Below, one piece after another: positions 57,786 through 64,000 of a stretch of 64,000 nt of DNA. Source of the stretch: Thozetella sp. PMI_491 (taxonomy: Eukaryota; Ascomycota; Sordariomycetes; Chaetosphaeriales; Chaetosphaeriaceae); contig MU270026.1 in NCBI GenBank assembly GCA_021432635.1, forward strand, positions 833,311 to 897,310. The letters are read 5' to 3'. The number at the start of each line of letters is the position of its first letter. Within the stretch, counting starts at the first letter, position 1. The position numbers and the translations under genes are program-made. Below the pieces are notes generated by a model that searched no databases, was not told where the DNA came from, and saw nothing but the letters and a program-made list of their open reading frames with translations.

Positions 57786-59883
57786 CTACCCTGATCCGAG
57801 CGGAAACCAGGTAGATAGATCGCTGTATGCATCGTTTAGGTTCCAGCAGGGCAGCGAGTCCTCAGCCAAGCTCAGCGTCATGGAGTAGTCGCTGGAGCTC
57901 TCCGTCATATCACTGAAGGTCAACTTGTCCGAGCCCGGAGCTCTAATCTCGCGGGAGTTGATAGTATCTGCTGAGTCGCAACTACCCTTGCCCTGTGTCT
58001 TGGGTGCTATGCTAAACACCTCGCGCGCGATGGCCTGGTTTTCCCGCAGGACCCTCGCCCCGCGTTGCCACACTAGAGCGAGCGACTTTAGACACCCAAT
58101 GGTCAGGCGGATCTGGTCCCGACCCAGGACGAGCCGCTTCCCGCTAAAGAGGAATTTACACGCCGACAGAAGCGGGATGGTGCCGGTCGCAATCATGCAG
58201 ACAGCGAAGGGGCTGTGGCAGAACGACCGTGCCGGGAGAGCCAGCAGGCGGACCTGACTCTCGATGGAGCGGAGACATCGCATGGTATGCAAGGCTCGTG
58301 ACTCCTGTGGGAGGCGGGCCGTAGGCGCGGGGGTCGCACAGCTAGAAATGCATTCGACCGGGTTGAACAGCAACTCAGAGAATGGCCGGTGTAGCCCAAT
58401 GACCGCCCTGGCATGTGTCAGCAGGGCTCTGCCGATTATCGGCTGCCTGTGGCCGTCTCGGCGCCGTTTCATGTCTCACGGCCGGAGGATGAAAGGGAGA
58501 CATGTCTAAAGTCGGTGGCGGCGGTCAAGGCGCGGACAGGAACTTTGGAAGAGGACTTACGCGTGGAGCGCCATGTGTGCTTGAAACATGAGCTCGTCAA
58601 TCTCACCTCCTTTGGACAAAGCCCCCTTCTTAGGTTCCGGCAGTAGAAGCAGCCAGCCATCGGCGACGGCATCCAGTTCCTCGAGTACCTGCTGGGGAGG
58701 ACCATCGATTGCCGTTGGTGAGATGTTCTCGACGAGTAGTGCTACGCCCCGGACAGCACCAATGAGATAGGCAAATGACGAGAAGTGAGATTCGTCCGAC
58801 GAAAACTCTCGCATGCTGAAGTCTTCCAGCGTTCTAGGTGCGGGAATTGTCTAGAAGGAGAGGTTAGTGTAAGCTACTGGGGTTGTTGTTCCAGGCAAGA
58901 GCATTAAGTGGGAACAGATCATGAGGGACAATACGTACACCGGCTTCGTAGTCCTCTTCCTCACAGGGCAAGTCTACGGTGGCTTCTATTCCTGATGTTT
59001 GGAACACGAAGCTATGCGTGGTAGCAGCCCAAAACGCATCAACAATATAGATCTGCCACCAGGTTCTCCTCCAGCTCTCTTCGAGGACGGAGCTTCCATC
59101 TCCATGCTGCGTGGCGAACTGCTGGCGGAACATGTCCAGCTCCACCGACATGCGGATAGCAGCATCCATGTTCTCACGCGCCCGTGGGTTATCGTCGGAC
59201 CAAAACAGGATGATCGCATAGAGGAGACGGAACTGAACCAAGAACGGGTCTGGAGGTGAGTGCAGTGTTTGGTCCGCTACTCTGACTGTCTCGTCCTTCA
59301 AGGTTGCGACTTGAGCAGACTGTGTGTATAAAGCGCCCATTAATCTCATTACAAGCAGCAGAGGTTCCATGCGCCCCTTCTCTCCCAGAGTTCTATGGAA
59401 GCTCTCCAGGTGTCGCCGTGGAAGGACGAAGGGATGGAATCCGTGGAAGCAGCTATAGTAGGCGTCGATGAGCGAATCGGAGAGGATTTCGGCACAACGG
59501 GTTTGGATCTGATCTGGCATGTTTCTAGGTTCAAATTCCAATCCCTGCCCTGCTGTCACTGGAGACGTGAAGGTTTGGCTTGGTGAGGAAGAGCTAGGCC
59601 GGTCCTGGCTGTGCCTCTCGCTAGCCGCTGCCAATGGTTTCGGCCGGTGATTGTCGCGAGGTGCGTCGGCCTCCAACTGGGCACGGCGAGCCGCCAAGGC
59701 GGCGCGGTCGAGTCCTCCTCTCCGGGATTTGGTCCATTGGCACTGGCGACCCTCGCCCGAGCAGCGGACGCAGGTGGGCTGGCGGGCGTCGCACCGCACG
59801 TGGCGCGTGCGGCAAGGAATGCAGGCAAGTGATACGCGCGTAGCCGTATTTTTGGGCGACTTTGAGACGTCGGGGTCGTTCAT
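57786..59883 (-). CDS. Zn2Cys6 transcription factor (fungal-specific TF domain), TF-2
   Basis: Exons 59883-58939, 58850-58561 and 58446-57786 give 631 residues. The zinc cluster is C-IP-C-RTRHVR-C-DARQPT-C-VR-C-SGEGRQ-C, followed by the basic KSRRGG. The middle holds the xylanolytic-activator-like domain with YYSCFHGFHPFVLPR, RLLYAIILFW and ESWRRTWWQIYIVDAFW, a well-known signature. The join YEAG/TIPAPRTLEDFSMREF supports the first intron (GTACGT donor). For the second intron the acceptor could be at 58447 or at 58429, both in frame. HARAVIGLHRPFSELLFNP lies just after it. An open frame extends upstream to 60054, but the ATG at 59883 directly precedes the zinc cluster. The target genes are unknown. 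Confidence 0.85.
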
Positions 59884-61585
59884 GGTGCATAAGCCGTGGA
59901 TGAGCAAGTCAGAGAGAGTCAAGTGCGAGGGCCGAGTGAAATTGGGAAGCCGATAGCTTCGGGTACCCGCTGACTCACCTACAAAGCCAGTAGCGGCGTC
60001 GTCCCCTTCGCTTTCCCGATTCGGACAACCGAGAACTAGCAAGCAGTGCGCCATTAACTAGGCGGTTTCGCACGGTCCGGCAAACGGTACGCGGACTCGG
60101 CAGCCACGAGTGTACTCCGAACGCAGCTAAATAATTCCATAATCGTAGACCTCGTTATTTCGACCACTTCGATTCTATCATAGCCGCAATTCATCCATGG
60201 AGTTTACTTAGGAATCTTCAGTAACACCCTGCTTCGAGGGCCGCTTGCTCTCAAAGAGCAGCAATCGGGCCAAACTTCTAAGAACTGTTGGGCTGTACTT
60301 GGGTTGACCCTCGATAAACTTTTATCTCTACATCCCCCAAATAAATTTATATAGTTTTGCTAGTGAAAGAGCAGACATGTAGCTAACCTTAGCATCAGTC
60401 AAACTTTCGACACTAGCAAACGTCCTTAGGTGTTATACTTGAGAGAAGATTCGACTGAACAACCCTAGCCGCTGTATCTCAATTGTAACATGAGTCGGCC
60501 ATAACGACCCGCGAGCTTCACCCGAACCGTCTAATTCATATTGGAACGAGTCGTTACGTATATATGACCCACCCCGAGTCAATGCAAACCCCTTTCGTGG
60601 AGCTATCAGCCTTGACACTAGTTCGGTCAGGCTCATGGATCTCATATTAACCTTGGTCTAGCACAAAATGTCTCTGTCTAATATGAACTCAGCCAGCAAG
60701 ACTTCGTCCATCTTGAAGGGCCTTGGGAGGACTAGTTGCCGCAGGTGCTTCCATGCCATACAGGGTAGCTAATCTCCTGGGTCCAACCGGGTTGGGTCAG
60801 CCTGATCATCAAGCTGATTCATTCTGGGGTGAGATGCGCATTGTTTCCGTCTTTTAGAGGCAGAAAACTTGACAGAAAAAAAAATGAATAGAACTGATGT
60901 GATTCGTGCAGTAGAGTGGTCAGCTTCTGGCAGTAATTAACTGTCCCTTCGTTAGGCTTGCAGTCTGTTACTGGTGGAAAAAAGGGGAGTATAGACAAAA
61001 TTATATAAAAAGGTGCTGAGGGAAGCTAGAAAGCCTGATAGGGTATGTAAGCTACATTACTTAAATGTCCAGATCTCGCTGTGGGTAGTAGTTGATGAGA
61101 ATGCTTCATTGCAACATTCCAGTTATTTGCAAAAGCATGTCACTGGGTGCCAAGGATTTCGGTGTAACGTCCGGGTAGCCAGGTAATCACAAGACCCGGC
61201 CGGAATAATTCGGATACGGTGCCAGTGGTATAGAGGGTCGCCTCACTGAGTGGCCCATACGAAAGGGCTCGGGTTAGGGGTGCCAGTCGATTGATCAAAC
61301 GAGGCCAGTGGGCGGGGCCAATCGGCAGGTGGATAGGTAGAGAGGGGTGGCGGTGAAATGCACACGTAGATCCGGGTCGTCAGCGCCACTTCATGTAGGG
61401 TTTATGTAGCAGTAATCAACGGAGGCTGAGAGACTTGTCTTCCTTCAGCTCTGATTAAACTTTCTCCCTACATGAATGACCGTCGCCGGGCCGAGAATGC
61501 ACTTTCTCCGCCGACAAGATGGTTCCTTTTGGTAGCCGCCCGGCCTTGATAGAATGAACATGCTCGAGGCTTGTCCACGCGCGTG
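59884..61585. other. Long divergent intergenic region
   Basis: Separates TF-2 and NLR-4. AT-rich in the middle (60300-61050, with an A9 run near 60880). No supported gene, repeat or RNA was seen. Confidence 0.5.
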
Positions 61586-64000
61586 ATGAGCTTTGGCCAC
61601 CATCCTGTCGATGTCACAAGAGGGAGGGGTCGGGCTGCTGACCTCCACCACCCGCCTCGGCCACAACTGGAAATGAGGGGTGTGGCAGATACCGGGGTTT
61701 CCGTCGTGTACGAGCCGGAGCACTCCGTGCCTTTACTTGAGTACGTATCGAACTCTTTCCTCTACAGCGCCGATTGGCATGGAGCCGAATGTGGGACGCT
61801 AAGCCGAGACAGCATCATCTTTATTCATGGACTCCAGGGCCATCCGTTCAACACGTGGGCCACGGAAGGCGCCAGTAACGCCCCGGATGTCACTGTTTCT
61901 CCTCGGGAAGATAAAGAATTTTCGATCAGTTCCGGTCGGTCGACTGCTAGCTCTAATCCTTCCCTAAAATTGAAGAAAACCGTCCTTGGTTGGTTCGGCC
62001 CGCCGAGAAGCACCTACGACACCCTGCCCGATGAAGACACCTCCCTCGTCTTCTGGCCCCGGGATCTGCTTCCGCTGCAGTGCCCCGAGGCTCGAATTCT
62101 GGTCGTTGGATACGACACTATCATCGCAAAGCACCAATTCGCCGGGGCCGTCAACAAGAACAGCATCTTTGCTCACAGCAAAAATCTAGTAAACGACTTG
62201 TCCCGTGCAAGACCTCGAGGGAGACCAACACTATTCATTGCCCATTCACTTGGTGGTATTGTCGTCAAAGAGGTATGCTTTCAGGATTTTTTTCAACGTC
62301 GCCGTATAGCGTTTAGCACTCACACTGATCAGACACTCGCGATATGCTCAGCGTCTAGCATCGATGCGTTCAGCGACATATTGAAAAGCACGGCAGGGAT
62401 TGTCTTTCTCGGAACACCGCACAGAGGAAGCCCCGCCGCAGGCATTGCCGAGACTGCACGCAAAGCCGCCAGCGTCCTTTTGATGGATACTAACTCGCTC
62501 GTCCTCGATAGCCTATCGCTTAAGAACTCGGACCTCGAGCGCTGCCAGGATTTATTCTCATCGCTATGGCACAAGCACCACTTTGTGGTCAAAACATTCC
62601 AGGAAGGCCTACCACTAAAGATTCCTTTGCGAATAGGACAGTCCAAGGTGGGCAAGGTAAGCGCGTGGGAATTGAGCCTTCTTGGTCCAAGGTTTTGACA
62701 ATCATGGCTGTTGTATTAGGTCGTGCCCGACATCTCTTCCTGTATAGGTGATTCGCGTGAACGAGCGGAGGTCCTTGATGCCGACCACAGGTCTATGTGC
62801 CGGTATGCCAGTGCAACAGATCCAAATTACCTCAAAGTATCTCGCGAAATTCGAGATATTTGCTCCAACATAATACGAAAACATCCTCCTAAAGTCATAG
62901 CCGAGAAGAATGAGGCATATGAACTAGAAACTACAAAGCCCAATTTGAGCTACAATGATCGAGGTCAGTGTCACCTTCCCCCCATGGTTTGACTCTTATA
63001 GGCAGCATGGGAGCTCCGCTGATTATGTTCATATACTTGAAGAAAAACTTGAGCATTTTAGATTTCGAGAAATGCTTCTCAGAGAGCTTGCTATCAAGGC
63101 GCCCGCGGAAAACAGCTATCAATGGCTTCCCGAAACGGCTCGCTTCACAGACTGGATGGAACGGCGGAAGGTAGATTCTCACTTCGGCCTCCTTCAGATC
63201 CTAGGAAAACCTGGATCCGGCAAGTCAACCCTCATGAAGAAGATGGTTGAAACCACCCGCTCTTCATTTCGTTCGGCGCCTGGCACATGTGTGGCGGCGT
63301 ATTTCTTCAACAGCAGAGGGGATAGGCTAGAGCATTGCGCTCGAGGCATGTTTCGCGCCTTGCTTTATCAGCTTGGGAACTCCCATCCTCCCTGTCTCAG
63401 CGTCTTTAAGCCATACTCCCAAGACGATCTGGCAGCTCTGGAAGAGGTTGACCCTACATCGTACCTGAGCGTCCTCAAAACCGCCTTTGGGAAGATCTTT
63501 TCAAACAAATTTCTTGCGCCACGAAGAACCATCATATTTATCGATGCCCTGGACGAGTGCATTCCTGGCGAACTATCAAGAAGTGGCTATTATTTCGGCC
63601 AGCTTACGAAATCAGCTTTCAAGGCTTCGGTCAACTTGAACATATGCCTCGCGAGGCGAGAATACCCCCCAATCACATTCCGAGATTGTCTTGAGATTCG
63701 AATAGAGAGATTCAACACTATGGACATTGAGAGGTACATCCACCAGAAACTCGAGATGGTCGATATCACCACAGACGATGCAGAATTATTGACGGAAAAA
63801 ATTACGGAGCGGTCCAATGGGATTTTTCTCTGGGTTGTCCTCGTCATGGAAGGCATTCTCAGAGATTTTGAAGATGGAAAAAATACGAAAAATATTCTCA
63901 AGCGGACCGAATCCCTGCCCAAAGCCCTGGAAGATTTATTCACCAGCCTTTTGGAGGAAATGGATCCTGCCGATCGATACGTGACTTTGCGGCTGTTCCA
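61586..64000 (+). CDS. NLR-4: lipase-like / NACHT receptor (3' end outside window)
   Basis: Proposed exons are 61586-62272, 62333-62656, 62720-62967 and 63002 to the window end. The first domain is alpha/beta-hydrolase-like: SIIFIHGLQGHPFNTW, nucleophile motif LFIAHSLGGIVVKE (Ser about 221) and VFLGTPHRGS. Removing a 60-bp in-frame intron at 62273-62332 gives the smooth VVKE/TLAICSASS join. KPNLSYNDR ends the linker. The NACHT P-loop is ILGKPGSGKSTLMKK (Lys about 494) and Walker B is TIIFIDALDEC, followed by NICLARREYP and NGIFLWVVLVMEG. The third intron as drawn is only 34 bp (GTGTCA to TATAG); the better-looking GTCAGT donor four bases upstream is out of phase. Either the model or the gene is damaged there. 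The start could also be the ATG at 61673. The repeat domain lies beyond the window. Confidence 0.8.

Noticed and set aside
1-64000. tRNA, rRNA, CRISPR arrays and intact transposons
   Set aside because: Looked for B-box-like GGTTCGA contexts, rRNA blocks, regularly spaced repeats and transposase or reverse-transcriptase motifs; none was convincing by eye. A tRNAscan or RepeatMasker run would settle this.

Overview
The window is nuclear DNA of a filamentous ascomycete (Pezizomycotina, most likely Sordariomycetes; the class is an inference). Supporting signs are many short GT-AG introns (mostly 47-75 bp), Zn2Cys6 regulators, a HET-domain fragment, several NACHT-type NOD-like receptors (NLRs), and secreted carbohydrate-active and heme-thiolate enzymes. 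All gene models were built by eye from reading-frame continuity, splice consensus and family motifs. No database search was run, so exon ends are the least certain part.

Layout, left to right. 1-5300: the 5' part of an AA9 copper monooxygenase (cut by the window edge), a small cysteine-rich secreted protein, and the decayed remains of a class III aminotransferase. 5345-11427: an eight-exon sacsin/NOV-type protein with an Hsp90-like ATPase at its N-terminus and a DUF3883 domain at its C-terminus. 11911-15996: an amidase and a three-exon S9 serine peptidase, both on the minus strand. 16776-20861: NLR-1 (lipase-like, NACHT, ankyrin). 21993-26868: a divergent CAX-type transporter and NLR-2, transcribed head to head. 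27101-28086: a short unspecific peroxygenase/chloroperoxidase. 30314-34146: a secreted polysaccharide deacetylase and a GH29 fucosidase. 36647-38522: an MFS sugar transporter. 38982-39884: a HET-domain N-terminal half without its C-terminal half. 41529-47585: NLR-3, nine exons. 48267-50006: two diverged copies of a ~220 bp repeat flanking a LITAF-type protein gene. 51062-59883: a pyridine-nucleotide-disulfide oxidoreductase, a secreted type-B carboxylesterase and two convergent Zn2Cys6 regulators. 61586 to the end: NLR-4 (lipase-like, NACHT), cut by the window edge.

Two themes stand out. One is an island of self/non-self recognition or stress ATPases: four NLRs, one HET relic and one sacsin-like protein in 59 kb. 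The other is a set of secreted or uptake functions (AA9, GH29, CE4, peroxygenase, carboxylesterase, sugar transporter) typical of a plant-associated or saprotrophic fungus. Degraded genes and a transition-rich repeat pair suggest an accessory, fast-evolving region with past repeat-induced point mutation (RIP). The most interesting candidates are the NLR-2/CAX-like head-to-head pair, the coiled-coil insertion inside the NLR-1 NACHT domain, and the sacsin-like ATPase with a nuclease-like C-terminus.
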